NCBI RefSeq assembly: GCF_002252625.1
Contig: NZ_NQKW01000021.1
Coordinates: 1-48,054, forward strand
Source: Synechococcus sp. 1G10
GTDB taxonomy: Bacteria; Cyanobacteriota; Cyanobacteriia; PCC-6307; Cyanobiaceae
Direction of reading: 5' to 3'
Length of the DNA: 48,054 bases
Shown: one piece after another, positions 33,230-41,690 of the stretch
Layout: each line of letters begins with the position of its first letter
Numbering within the stretch: position 1 is the first letter of the stretch
Program-made: the position numbers and the translations under genes
Notes under the pieces: generated by a model
Databases searched by the model: none
Told to the model about the DNA's origin: nothing
The model's input: the letters and a program-made list of their open reading frames with translations, nothing else

Positions 33230-35113
33230 TTAGCCGTCAGCGCTGACCCGCACCTCCCCCCCACCAGCCAGTTCGATCCAGGCACGCCCACCACTGCGGA
33301 TCGCTTCCTGCACCCGTTGCCGCAGCTCACGTTCGTTCTCCACCAGGAATTCGGCGTACACCTGATCGCAGCTGCCTTCGGCAAGATTCGCGGTGGCCAT
33401 CGCACCAAGCAGTGGTTGCCAGTCGATCGGGCCATCACCGATCTGCAGACCCATCCGCTGCTGATGGCCATCCACCGTGATCCGCAGCCCAAGGCGCAGC
33501 AGGTGGGATCTCACCAACCGGCGATCCGCCACCGTGTCGCCACCGCAGGCGAAAGTGCTCAGCAGCCCACGGATCTGCTCCTGTGCTTCGGCCCCAATCG
33601 TCTCGATCGAGCGGTTGACCTGCAGCCGTTGCAGCTCCCCTGCTGCCGCATTCAGCCGCTGCCTGGCACCATCCATCGCCGTCTCTTGCCCCGCCTGACG
33701 GCGAGCCAACACCCGCAAAGTCGCAGGGTCGGACTCGTTGGCCATGGCGATATCGCCCGCGTTGATCGCCGCGCTGATCGCATCGACCTGTGCCTGTGCA
33801 GCCGCCACCTCCGCCATCGCAGCAGCCAATGCCAGCCCCTGTTGCCCTGACGCATCGGCCCGCAGCAGCGTCAGGAAATCGGCTGCGCTCAGACGAGTCA
33901 GCAGTGCTGCCTGGGCAACAGGCACGGTCACACCGGGCGCATGGCATCCCGATCTTTTGTGCTTCCCACGGCAACGCAATCTGTAGTCGCGCCTGACCCC
34001 TTCTGGCCGCTTTCGGGTGGTACAGGTTGCGCCGATAAGATCGCCGCAGACGCAGAAGCTCAGTCCAGCGCCAAGCCAGCGCAGCTGATCGCCCCGGCCC
34101 ATGTCCTTCGGTCGGCGGCGGCGGATCGTGGCCAGCAAGGCCTGATGCTCTGCTTCGCTCAGCAAGCTGGGGTAATAGCCCGCCTGCGGTTGTTCATAGG
34201 TGCGGGCTGGCATGGGCGGCAGATCCGCTGGATCGGTGCCTTGGCGGAGGAGCAGCGCACAACGCTCCTGCCAGTCACGCTCCCTCGCTTTATGGCCTGG
34301 GCAGAGCACCTGCCGGTGGCCCGTGATCGCCGGGTTCTCAATCACCTGCAATATCGATGCCCCACTCCATTGAACGGGCTTATAGGCATCCCGCGAGCGG
34401 CGTTTTGCGCTGGCTGACCAGCGATCCCTAGCCACCTGGCCAGGCGATGGGATCCCTTCACTGTTGAGCAGGCCAGCGATCACCGTGCTGCCGTGGTCGG
34501 AGGCAAGCTCCAGCAGCCGACGGATGACAGTGGCGTAATCGTTCAGCACCCACCGGCCCTCTTCATCGAGGCTGATCCATGCCGGCGCCTGTGATGGCGT
34601 GACCGGTTGCCCTTCACGGATTCGCTGGCGTTTGGCCTGCTGGACGTGCGTCAGCCGACGGCTGAGCTTGTCGCTGAACTCATGGGCGGAACCAAGCCAG
34701 AACAGCAGCTCGTGCAGTTCCATTGGGTTGCCCCTGATCGTTTCGCGGTTGATGTCCCGCCCCTTGGCCATCACGCCGAGGGTGACGCCGGCGTTTAGCA
34801 GGTCATCGATCAGCACTGGTAGTACCGCGAGGGGGAAGCTGCGGCTGAACCGATCCAGGTCTTCCAACAGCAGGGCAACGGGATCGACGCCGAACTGTCC
34901 GGCCTTCAGGTCCGCCAGGAAGCGACCCAATGCACCGCCGGCGAGGTTCGCCCCTCCGAATGCGGAGATGCCTGCATCGGCGTAACCAGGGCCGTCGTAG
35001 AGGTTCCACCCACGCTGGCGGCAGTAGCTGGCTGGGTCGGCTGCCTGGCGCTCCAGGCCGAGACCACTGGTCTGGGCAACGGAGGAGACACGGCTGTACG
35101 GGACGGCGAGCAA
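33230..35113 (-). CDS. large serine recombinase
   Basis: 627 residues. N-terminal resolvase domain: VPYSRVSSVAQTSGLGLERQ with catalytic Ser10, then LLLEDLDRFSRSFPLAVLPV. Next a recombinase domain (~160-290; MPARTYEQP region at its end) and a zinc ribbon (FCVCGDLIGATC...YRLRCRGKHKRSGC), then a long coiled-coil part. These enzymes integrate or excise DNA between attP and attB in one direction unless a helper protein is present; XisF of heterocyst-forming cyanobacteria is a relative. The ATG lies only 36 bases from the break in the sigma gene, in the same direction, placing it at the very end of the element. Intact and full length. Confidence 0.92.
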   Translation of the reverse strand: MLAVPYSRVSSVAQTSGLGLERQAADPASYCRQRGWNLYDGPGYADAGISAFGGANLAGGALGRFLADLKAGQFGVDPVALLLEDLDRFSRSFPLAVLPVLIDDLLNAGVTLGVMAKGRDINRETIRGNPMELHELLFWLGSAHEFSDKLSRRLTHVQQAKRQRIREGQPVTPSQAPAWISLDEEGRWVLNDYATVIRRLLELASDHGSTVIAGLLNSEGIPSPGQVARDRWSASAKRRSRDAYKPVQWSGASILQVIENPAITGHRQVLCPGHKARERDWQERCALLLRQGTDPADLPPMPARTYEQPQAGYYPSLLSEAEHQALLATIRRRRPKDMGRGDQLRWLGAGLSFCVCGDLIGATCTTRKRPEGVRRDYRLRCRGKHKRSGCHAPGVTVPVAQAALLTRLSAADFLTLLRADASGQQGLALAAAMAEVAAAQAQVDAISAAINAGDIAMANESDPATLRVLARRQAGQETAMDGARQRLNAAAGELQRLQVNRSIETIGAEAQEQIRGLLSTFACGGDTVADRRLVRSHLLRLGLRITVDGHQQRMGLQIGDGPIDWQPLLGAMATANLAEGSCDQVYAEFLVENERELRQRVQEAIRSGGRAWIELAGGGEVRVSADG

Positions 35114-35136
35114 GCGTGTATCTGCTGTATTGACAA

Positions 35137-35156
35137 CATACTATGCATGTAGGGCA
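35137..35156. other. junction of element and sigma gene, likely attachment-site core
   Basis: Similarity to sigma factors ends at the codons for AVPY, whose last base is 35149; the next minus-strand bases are ATGCATAGTATGTTGTCA. Family sequence would continue IRGE(L/I)QH. The recombinase start lies 36 bases on. The crossover core should fall within these bases, perhaps at TACAT. Confidence 0.6.
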
Positions 35157-35427
35157 CCGCGAAGCTGCTCAGGGCGGTGGGGCGGGATGGATCAAAGGCC
35201 TCAATCGCCCGGATCAGCCCAAGGCAGCCCAGCTGCACCAGGTCGTCGAGCGGCACTGCGGTGCTCGCGCTCTGGCGCACGGCCACCCGGCGCACCAGGG
35301 GCAGATTCAGCTCCACCAACCGGTTGCGCAGGCGGTGGTCGCCGCTGCTGCGGAAACGCTGCAGCAACTCGGTATTGAGGCTGTGCAGGTCCTGTTCCTG
35401 GTGGGGCTGGGGGCGTGAATCGGGCAT
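35149..35427 (-). pseudogene. group-3 (SigF-like) sigma factor, N-terminal part only
   Basis: From ATG 35427 the frame gives a normal small sigma factor through regions 2.1-2.2: LLQRFRSSGDHRLRNRLVEL, NLPLVRRVAVRQSA, VPLDDLVQLGCLGLIRAIEA, FDPSRPTALSSFAVPY. There the match ends; the open frame runs on for 80 codons antisense-like through the recombinase start. Regions 2.3-4 (promoter melting and -35 recognition) are gone, so the product could not work as a sigma factor. In cyanobacteria group-3 sigmas govern pili, motility or stress responses. It lies 129 bases after the SGNH gene in the same direction. The remaining half is not visible in the window. Confidence 0.82.
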
Positions 35428-35555
35428 GGCGGGGACAGCGGCGGGTCCGTGTTTCCACCCTCTGTCCCATGGCACTGCCGGCGCTTCACCCCAACCGGGG
35501 AACTCCCCTCCCCCGGATGGGTGACTTGTCGTTGTTCAACACCAGGCCGGCGGGC

Positions 35556-36236
35556 TCAGCAGGCCAGTGTGCCGGCCAGACTCAGCTCCAGCCCCGCCCA
35601 GGCCAGCAGGGCCGGCCACTGGCGCACCCGCTCGTACACGCGGTCATGGCCGTCGGCATTGAGATGCAGGCCGTCGGCAGTGAGCAGCCGGCTCCAGTGG
35701 GGGTCCTGCAGCAGGGGCTCCAGCAGGGGCAGGAAGGGCACATCGGCCTCCAGGCATGCCTCCTCCAGCAGGCGCTCGTACTGGTGCACAACCGCCAGCT
35801 GATACCAGAGGCAGCCCGCGAAGGGCATCACCGCCTCATCCACGGGCGTGAGCCCGATCACCAGCACCGGCGCCAGCCGCACCGCCTCCCGCAGCAGCTG
35901 CTGCAACCCGAACAGGAAGGCCTCCGGTGCCAGCTGGTGGCGGCCGTCGGGCCGCCCGACCCGGGCCGTGTCATTCAGGCCCACGCTGATCACGATCCCC
36001 TGGGGAGCCTGGCGGCGCAGCTCACCGCGGGAGCCAACCTCCCCATGCAGCCTTGCCGCCAGTCGCTCCAGGCCATCACCGCGCACCCCCAGGTTGTACA
36101 GAACCGGTCCATCAGGCAGCCCCATCCAGTGGCGCCGCAGCCGCTCGCACCAGCCGCCGCCATCGGGGTCGCCCCAGCCATAGACACCGCTGTCCCCCAG
36201 CACGATCAGCTTGCGCGGCGTCGCGGTCACGGCCAT
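35556..36236 (-). CDS. SGNH/GDSL-type hydrolase
   Basis: 226 residues with the SGNH blocks: LIVLGDSGVYGWG (block I, nucleophile Ser), the Gly of block II in YNLGVRGDGL, VISVGLNDTARVG (block III, GxND) and LLTADGLHLNADGHD (block V, catalytic Asp and His). No signal peptide, so probably a cytosolic esterase or lipase. Substrate unknown. It begins 11 bases after the permease stop, so it shares the transporter operon. ATG 36236 is chosen because upstream sequence in frame is antisense to the permease and Pro-rich. Confidence 0.85.
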   Translation of the reverse strand: MAVTATPRKLIVLGDSGVYGWGDPDGGGWCERLRRHWMGLPDGPVLYNLGVRGDGLERLAARLHGEVGSRGELRRQAPQGIVISVGLNDTARVGRPDGRHQLAPEAFLFGLQQLLREAVRLAPVLVIGLTPVDEAVMPFAGCLWYQLAVVHQYERLLEEACLEADVPFLPLLEPLLQDPHWSRLLTADGLHLNADGHDRVYERVRQWPALLAWAGLELSLAGTLAC

Positions 36237-36247
36237 GGGCTCGGGCG

Positions 36248-37819
36248 TCAGGCCGCCAGCAGGCGCCGGCGGAGGCGGTCGCTGAGATCTTCCCCCATCA
36301 GGGTGAGCAGCACGTAGACCGCCACCAGGGCGATCAGCTGATCGATCGCGAAGGAGCTGAGGGACTCCAGCAGCAGGCTGCCCAGTCCGGCGGCACCCAC
36401 CAGACCCACCACCACCGTCTCGCGCAGGATCACATCGGCGCGATAGGCGCCATAGGCCAGGTAGGAGCGGGCCAGGGCACTGAAGCGGCCGTAGAGCAGG
36501 GCCAGCCTGGGGCCAGCACCGGCGGCGACCAGGGCTTCCTCCGCCTGCATCGGGGCCGACTCCTCCGCCTCCAGCAGCAAGCGGCCGAGGATGCCCAGGT
36601 TGTGAAACGCCAGGGCCAGGGCAGCCGTGAGCACCCCCGGCTGCAGCACGAACAGCAGCAGCAGGGCGGTGAGCGGCGGCGGCCAGAGGCGCCCCAGCGC
36701 CCAGACGGCCTGGATCAGCACCCGCCCCCATGGCCAGGGGGCCAGCAACAACAGCAGCAGCGGTGCGCTGCCCACCGCTAGCGCCGCCGCCAGCAGGGTG
36801 AGCCCGAGGGTGGAGCCGATCAGCGAGAGCCAGGGCAAGGCCGCCACCGCTGGCCAGTCGGCCGTGAAGGGTGGCAGGGGCTGGAGTTGCCCCAGCTGCA
36901 GCGGGCTGACCCCGAGCGCCGCGGCCACCAGCACCAGCAGCGGCAGCAACAGCACCAGGCCCAGTGCCACCTCCCGGCCACCACGCCCGACGGAGCGGCG
37001 CGTCAGGCCGAAGCGGGCCGGCATCGCCCAGCGCTGGCGCAACGCCCGCAGCAGGGCCTCAAGAGCCAGCATCACCAGCAGCAGGATCCACAGCCCGCTC
37101 CAGAGCTCACTGAACTGCAGAGACTGGAGCGTGAGACGCAGATCGGTGCCCAGCCCGCCGAGACCGAACACCCCCAGCAGGGTGGCGCTGCGCAGAGCGC
37201 ACTCCAGCCGGTAACCGCCGTAGCTGATCACCCCGGGCTGGAGTGCCGGCCCGAGGGCGGTGAGCAGGGCAGGGGCGGCCGGAGCTCCAGCCAGGCGCAG
37301 GGCCTCCAGTCCCTGGGTGGGGAGTGCGTCGAGCAGATCACTCACCACCCGCGCCACCAGGGCGGCGTAGGGAATCGTGATCGCCAACACGGCCACCACC
37401 GGCTGCAGACCCAGCAGTTGCAGCAGCAGCAGGCCCCAGAGCAGCTCATGCATCGCCCGCGGCACTGCCAGCAGCCGCCGGATCAACTCCGCCGGCAGGG
37501 CGCTGCCGATCAGCGTGCGCCACACCGTGCGGGAGCTCAGCACTCCCCCCAGCAGCCCCAGCGCCAGGCTCAGGGCCCAGCCCAGCAGGGCGATCCCAAC
37601 GGTGATCCCCAGGCCTGAGAGCAGCGAGCCCAGCACCAGGGGATCCAGCGATGGGTTGAAGGCCGCCCAGGCGAACTGGCCGATCAGGTCCCAGCCGCCG
37701 CCATGGCTGAGGCCAGGCAGCACCAGCAGCACCGGCAACCAGGCCAGAACCGGCAGCAGCGGCAGCAGCGGCGGGGCCAGGCGCAGCGACCGCCAGCTCC
37801 AGGCAGACGTGGCCGTCAT
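36248..37819 (-). CDS. phnE: PhnE-type ABC permease, double length
   Basis: 523 residues, about twice the usual PhnE, with two permease halves each of some six spans: an N-terminal half containing AITIPYAALVARVVSDLLDA and a C-terminal half containing FHNLGILGRLLLEAEESAPM and YGAYRADVILRETVVVGLVG. The paired loops (VVSDLLDALPTQGLEALRLA and LLEAEESAPMQAEEALVAAG) are the sites that dock the ATPase. A fused tandem permease could make the whole channel from one chain. Its ATG overlaps the ATPase gene stop by four bases. Very high GC and Leu content, fitting the core genome. Confidence 0.85.
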   Translation of the reverse strand: MTATSAWSWRSLRLAPPLLPLLPVLAWLPVLLVLPGLSHGGGWDLIGQFAWAAFNPSLDPLVLGSLLSGLGITVGIALLGWALSLALGLLGGVLSSRTVWRTLIGSALPAELIRRLLAVPRAMHELLWGLLLLQLLGLQPVVAVLAITIPYAALVARVVSDLLDALPTQGLEALRLAGAPAAPALLTALGPALQPGVISYGGYRLECALRSATLLGVFGLGGLGTDLRLTLQSLQFSELWSGLWILLLVMLALEALLRALRQRWAMPARFGLTRRSVGRGGREVALGLVLLLPLLVLVAAALGVSPLQLGQLQPLPPFTADWPAVAALPWLSLIGSTLGLTLLAAALAVGSAPLLLLLLAPWPWGRVLIQAVWALGRLWPPPLTALLLLFVLQPGVLTAALALAFHNLGILGRLLLEAEESAPMQAEEALVAAGAGPRLALLYGRFSALARSYLAYGAYRADVILRETVVVGLVGAAGLGSLLLESLSSFAIDQLIALVAVYVLLTLMGEDLSDRLRRRLLAA

Positions 37820-38619
37820 GCTTCCGAGCGGTAGAGGGCCGCCAGCTGTTGGCCAGTCAGGCCCGAAGGCGCTGCATCCAGCACCACCCGGCCCTGGCGC
37901 AGAGCCACCACCCGATCGAAGCCAGCGAGCAGATCGGGGCGGTGCAGGCTGAGCAGCAGGGCCCGACCGCCGCTGGCCTGCTTCAGCAACAGATCCAGCA
38001 GGTCACGCGCCAGGCGCGGATCCAGATGGGCCAGGGGTTCATCCGCCAGCAGCAGCAGCGGGTCCTGCCGCAGCAAGCGGGCCAGAGCCAGTCGTTGGCG
38101 TTGGCCGCCGGAGAGGGCGGTCACAGGCTGCTCCAGCAGATCGGCGCTGAGGTCGACCCGGGCGAGAACCTCCGTGTTGGCCGCGGTCTCGACGGGCAGC
38201 ATCAGGTTGAGCAGGGCCCGCGGCCAGCCCCAGCGGGCCAGCCGCGCCGCATTCAGGTTCTGCTGCACCGTCAGCTCTTCGATCAGGCGCAGGTCCTGCC
38301 AGAGGGTGCCGATCAAAGCCTGCTGAAGCCTGCGCCTGCGCCTGGAGCGCGCCGGGGCTGCGCCGTTCCAGAACAGCTCACCGGCTTCAGGCCTGATCAG
38401 GCCATTGGCCACGGCCAGCAGGGTGCTTTTGCCCGCACCGCTGGGGCCCACCAGGGCCACCCGCTCACCTGGCCGCAGCTGCAACGACACGTCATCCAGC
38501 CGGGGGGCGCTGCGGCCCGGCACCCGGATGGAGCACAGCTCCAGCAAAAGACGGTCGGGGGAGCTGCTCAAGACAGGGAAATTGGGCCGGTTCAGGAGAG
38601 GACAGGGAACAGCCAGCAC
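37816..38619 (-). CDS. phnC: PhnC-type ABC transporter ATPase
   Basis: 267 residues from a GTG at 38619 (start uncertain by up to ~20 codons). All ATPase motifs are present: Walker A LVGPSGAGKSTLLAV, signature LSGGQRQRLALARLL, Walker B LLLLADEPLAHLD and the H-loop LLLSLHRPDL. It powers import of the ligand bound by the neighbouring PhnD-like protein. Four-base overlap with the permease gene and 44 bases after the binding-protein gene mark one operon. Confidence 0.88.
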   Translation of the reverse strand: MLAVPCPLLNRPNFPVLSSSPDRLLLELCSIRVPGRSAPRLDDVSLQLRPGERVALVGPSGAGKSTLLAVANGLIRPEAGELFWNGAAPARSRRRRRLQQALIGTLWQDLRLIEELTVQQNLNAARLARWGWPRALLNLMLPVETAANTEVLARVDLSADLLEQPVTALSGGQRQRLALARLLRQDPLLLLADEPLAHLDPRLARDLLDLLLKQASGGRALLLSLHRPDLLAGFDRVVALRQGRVVLDAAPSGLTGQQLAALYRSEA

Positions 38620-38663
38620 CCGGCATCATCGGTCTCAGGCTTAAGGGGCCCCAGCGGCGTGGC

Positions 38664-39632
38664 TCAGCGGATCTTGCCGATCTCGCGGCCCACCTTCTCG
38701 ATCGAGTCGTACTGGCTAACAGGCGCAGGAATGAATCTCTTTGCACCGAAGAGGTCGAGGATCTGGGCCTGCTTTGGATTGCTGGCGCGCAGATTCAGGA
38801 AAGTGGATTGAAGCCTGGTGGTGAAACCCTTGCCGAAGCGCTGGTCGAGATTCGGCTGGGCGAGCCAGTGGTAGTTGGCGTAACCGGGGGTGCGCCAGAT
38901 CACGATCACCTTCTTCGGGTCGGTCTTGCCGGAGCTGAGATTGCTCTGCCACACCTCCTCGTTCACCACCCCCGCCTGGTAGGCGCCGCTCTGCACGAGG
39001 GCGATCGTGGCGTCGTGGCTGCTGCTGAAGCCCGGGGCGCCGCCGGCGAAATCGCTCAGCCGCACGCCGGCCTGGCCGAGGAAGTACTGAGGCATCAACC
39101 GACCGGAGGTGGAGCTCTCAGAACCGAAGGTGAAGCGCTTGCCCTTGAGCACGCTCAGCCCCTTCTGATTGGCGATGGGCTTGATTCCACTGGCGGTGTT
39201 GGCGATGAAGAAGCTCTGGAAGGAGGCGTCGATGTCGCGCTGGGCGATCACCTTGGCGCCGGGCTTCTGCAGCCGGGCCTGAACGCCGGTGAGGGCTCCG
39301 AACCAGACCAGATCCAGATCACCGCGGCGGAAGGCGCTCACGGCGGCGGTGTAATCGGTCACCGGCACGTACTTCACCGGCACACCGAGGCTGCGGCTGA
39401 GTTCGCTGGCCACCAGGGGGTAGAGGCGGTTGAGGGTTTCGGGCTTCTGATCAGGAATGGCGCTGATCCGCAGCAGCTTCTGCTGGGCCTGGGCGCCGGC
39501 GAGCTGGGGTGCGACCTGCTGCAGCTGGGGCGGCAGGGCCGCTGGCGTGAGGGCCAGGGCGAGGCCGGCCAGCAGAGCCAGGCGAAAACCGGGGCGCGGA
39601 AGGCGTGGGCGGAGGAGGGGCAAGGAGAACAT
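38664..39632 (-). CDS. phnD: PhnD-type periplasmic binding protein
   Basis: 322 residues. A signal peptide (FRLALLAGLALALTPAALP) is followed by the PhnD fold: LLRISAIPDQKPETLNRLYP, VPVKYVPVTDYTAAVSAFRR, DLDLVWFGALTGVQARLQ and FGSESSTSGRLMPQYFLG, where SSTSGR lines the anion pocket. Homologues bind phosphonates, phosphite or, as annotated in some genomes, selenate-like anions, so the true ligand is open. No C-P lyase or phosphite dehydrogenase genes are nearby. It begins the transporter part, 15 bases after the aminotransferase gene. Confidence 0.87.
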   Translation of the reverse strand: MFSLPLLRPRLPRPGFRLALLAGLALALTPAALPPQLQQVAPQLAGAQAQQKLLRISAIPDQKPETLNRLYPLVASELSRSLGVPVKYVPVTDYTAAVSAFRRGDLDLVWFGALTGVQARLQKPGAKVIAQRDIDASFQSFFIANTASGIKPIANQKGLSVLKGKRFTFGSESSTSGRLMPQYFLGQAGVRLSDFAGGAPGFSSSHDATIALVQSGAYQAGVVNEEVWQSNLSSGKTDPKKVIVIWRTPGYANYHWLAQPNLDQRFGKGFTTRLQSTFLNLRASNPKQAQILDLFGAKRFIPAPVSQYDSIEKVGREIGKIR

Positions 39633-39647
39633 GGGGGTTGCTTCGAT

Positions 39648-40826
39648 TTACAGGGATGTGAGGAAGTGGCCGAGCCGGCCCAGGCCGTCGCGCAGGGTGG
39701 CGGGGGAGGCGGCGCAGGAGAGGCGTACGCAGCGGTCGTCGCCGAAGGCGATCCCAGGCACCACGGCCAGGCCCACCTCGTTAATCAGACGATTGCAGAA
39801 GGTCATCGAATCGAGCCCGTGAGCGCTCACATCCGGGAAGGCGTAGAAGGCCCCCTCCGGTGGCTGCAGGTTGAGCCCCGGCAGGGCGGCGAGACCCTGA
39901 TGGAGCAGGGCGCGCCGTTCACTGAACTGCCGGGCCATTTCCACAACGCAGTCGCGCGGCCCCTGCACCGCCGCCAGGGCACCGAACTGGGCGAAGGAGC
40001 AGACGTTGCTCGTGCTCTGGCTCTGCAGGGCGATCGCGGCACTCACCACGGCACTGGGGCCGGCCAGAAAACCCAGCCGCCAGCCCGTCATCGCCCAGCC
40101 CTTGGCGAAGCCATTGACGATGAACACCCGATCGCTGAGGTCGGGCGCCACTGCCGCGAAGCTGTGGTGCTCATGGCCCGGGGCCAGCAGAAATTCGTAG
40201 ATCTCGTCGCAGACCACCGCCACATGGGGATGGCGGCGCAGCACCACGGCGATGGCCTCCAGCTCCGGGCGGCTGAGCACCATCCCGGTGGGATTGGACG
40301 GGCTGTTGAGCACCAGCAGGCGGGAAGCCGGGGTGATCGCGGCCTCCAGCTCCTGGGGATCCAGACGGAAGCCGTGCTCGGCGTCGCTGGGCAGCAGCCG
40401 CACCTTGGCCCCGGCCAGCTGCACCATCTCGGGATAGCTGAGCCAGTAGGGGGCGGGCAGGAGCACCTCATCGCCGGGGCCCAGCAGCACCTGGAAGAGG
40501 TTGAACAGAGCCTGCTTGCCGCCATTGGTGACCAGCACCTGCTCGGCCTTGGTGGCAACCCCGTTTTCCTCACTCAGCTTTACGGCGATCGCTTGGCGCA
40601 GGGCCGGCTCGCCGGCGGCCGGGCCATAGCGGGTGGCGCCGGCCTCGAGGGCATCGATGGCCGCCTGGCGGATGAAGGGCGGGGTGTCGAAGTCGGGTTC
40701 GCCGGCGCTCAGGCTGCAGATGTCCTGGCCCTCAGCGCGCAACTGCTTGGCGCGGGCGGCGATTGCCAGGGTGAGCGAAGGCTGCAGGGCTTCGGCCCGG
40801 GCCGAGAGCTTCAACGGACGATGCAT
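39648..40826 (-). CDS. class I aminotransferase (aspartate/prephenate type)
   Basis: 392 residues, PLP-dependent fold type I. Signatures: SLSAGEPDFDTPPFIRQAAI, TNGGKQALFNLFQVLL, LNSPSNPTGMVLSRPELE, CDEIYEFLL, the PLP lysine in FIVNGFAKGWAMTGWRLGFL and an Arg near the end in CVRLSCAAS. It most resembles cyanobacterial enzymes that use aspartate with oxaloacetate or prephenate, linking to aromatic amino acid synthesis. It heads the leftward operon that continues into the ABC transporter, SGNH and sigma genes; divergent from the glycosylase gene across 200 bases. Confidence 0.9.
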   Translation of the reverse strand: MHRPLKLSARAEALQPSLTLAIAARAKQLRAEGQDICSLSAGEPDFDTPPFIRQAAIDALEAGATRYGPAAGEPALRQAIAVKLSEENGVATKAEQVLVTNGGKQALFNLFQVLLGPGDEVLLPAPYWLSYPEMVQLAGAKVRLLPSDAEHGFRLDPQELEAAITPASRLLVLNSPSNPTGMVLSRPELEAIAVVLRRHPHVAVVCDEIYEFLLAPGHEHHSFAAVAPDLSDRVFIVNGFAKGWAMTGWRLGFLAGPSAVVSAAIALQSQSTSNVCSFAQFGALAAVQGPRDCVVEMARQFSERRALLHQGLAALPGLNLQPPEGAFYAFPDVSAHGLDSMTFCNRLINEVGLAVVPGIAFGDDRCVRLSCAASPATLRDGLGRLGHFLTSL

Positions 40827-41025
40827 CGGCGGGGGCGCGGCCGACGGCCGCAGCGCGAAGCGGCCGCTGGGGCCGTGGCGCTCCGAAAGAAGCGCCTGGG
40901 AGATCTTGCATCCTGCCTGACGCCCTTCCAGGGAAAGGTTCGAGCGGGCACCGTCGCGCCAGGCAGCTGGACAGCTGCACCCCGCTGCGGCCAGCGTGGA
41001 CGCTCAGCCACAGGGGAGAAACTGA

Positions 41026-41652
41026 GTGGAGGGTGATTCCGGCGCGGCGCTGCAGCAACTGGCCCAAGCCTGCTCCGAGTGCCGCCGCTGCTCCCTGGCG
41101 GACGGCCGCCAGCAGGTGGTGGTGAGCCGGGGGGACCCCCGTGCCGCCCTGATGGTGATCGGCGAGGGGCCCGGCGCCCAGGAAGACGCCAGCGGCTCCC
41201 CCTTCGTGGGCCGGGCCGGCCAGCTGCTCGATCGAATGCTCGCCAGCGTCGGCATCGACAGCAACCGCGACGCCTACATCTGCAATGTGGTGAAGTGCCG
41301 TCCACCGGATAACCGCAAACCCACCTCCCAGGAGATGGCCGCGTGCCTGCCCTGGCTGCTGCAGCAGGTGGAGCTGGTGCAACCGCAGGTGGTGCTGCTG
41401 GCTGGCGCCACCGCGGTGGAAGGGGTGCTGGGAATCAAAGGCGGTATCACCCGCCTGCGGGGCCAGTGGCGTTCCTGGCAGGGGCGCTGGTGTATGCCGA
41501 TCCTTCACCCCTCCTATCTCCTGCGCAATCCCTCGCGGGAACCGGACACCCCCAAGTGGCACACCTGGCAGGACCTCAAGGCGGTCAGGGTTCGCCTCGA
41601 CCAACTCAGGGCCGCCCCTGACCCCGCTCCCGATTCGTCAGGCGACCCCTGA
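41026..41652 (+). CDS. family 4 (Fe-S) uracil-DNA glycosylase
   Basis: 208 residues. Cysteines CSECRRC at the start, with a later cysteine pair including the one in [15 protein letters not shown], would bind a 4Fe-4S cluster. Catalytic motifs: [20 protein letters not shown] (motif A) and [12 protein letters not shown] (motif B). It removes uracil from DNA as the first step of base excision repair, standing in for the Ung family in many cyanobacteria. GTG at 41026 gives the normal length. ispG follows 38 bases later on the same strand and is probably co-transcribed. Confidence 0.92.
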   Translation: MEGDSGAALQQLAQACSECRRCSLADGRQQVVVSRGDPRAALMVIGEGPGAQEDASGSPFVGRAGQLLDRMLASVGIDSNRDAYICNVVKCRPPDNRKPTSQEMAACLPWLLQQVELVQPQVVLLAGATAVEGVLGIKGGITRLRGQWRSWQGRWCMPILHPSYLLRNPSREPDTPKWHTWQDLKAVRVRLDQLRAAPDPAPDSSGDP

Positions 41653-41690
41653 TCTGTGGCAGGGTGCACCAACTTCCCGGCACCCTGGCG

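Noticed and set aside
38808-41036. A 742-codon open frame antisense to phnD and the aminotransferase gene.
   Set aside because: It follows from high GC and biased codons on the real strand; the reading is His/Gly/Glu-rich with no domain, while the minus strand has two complete enzymes.
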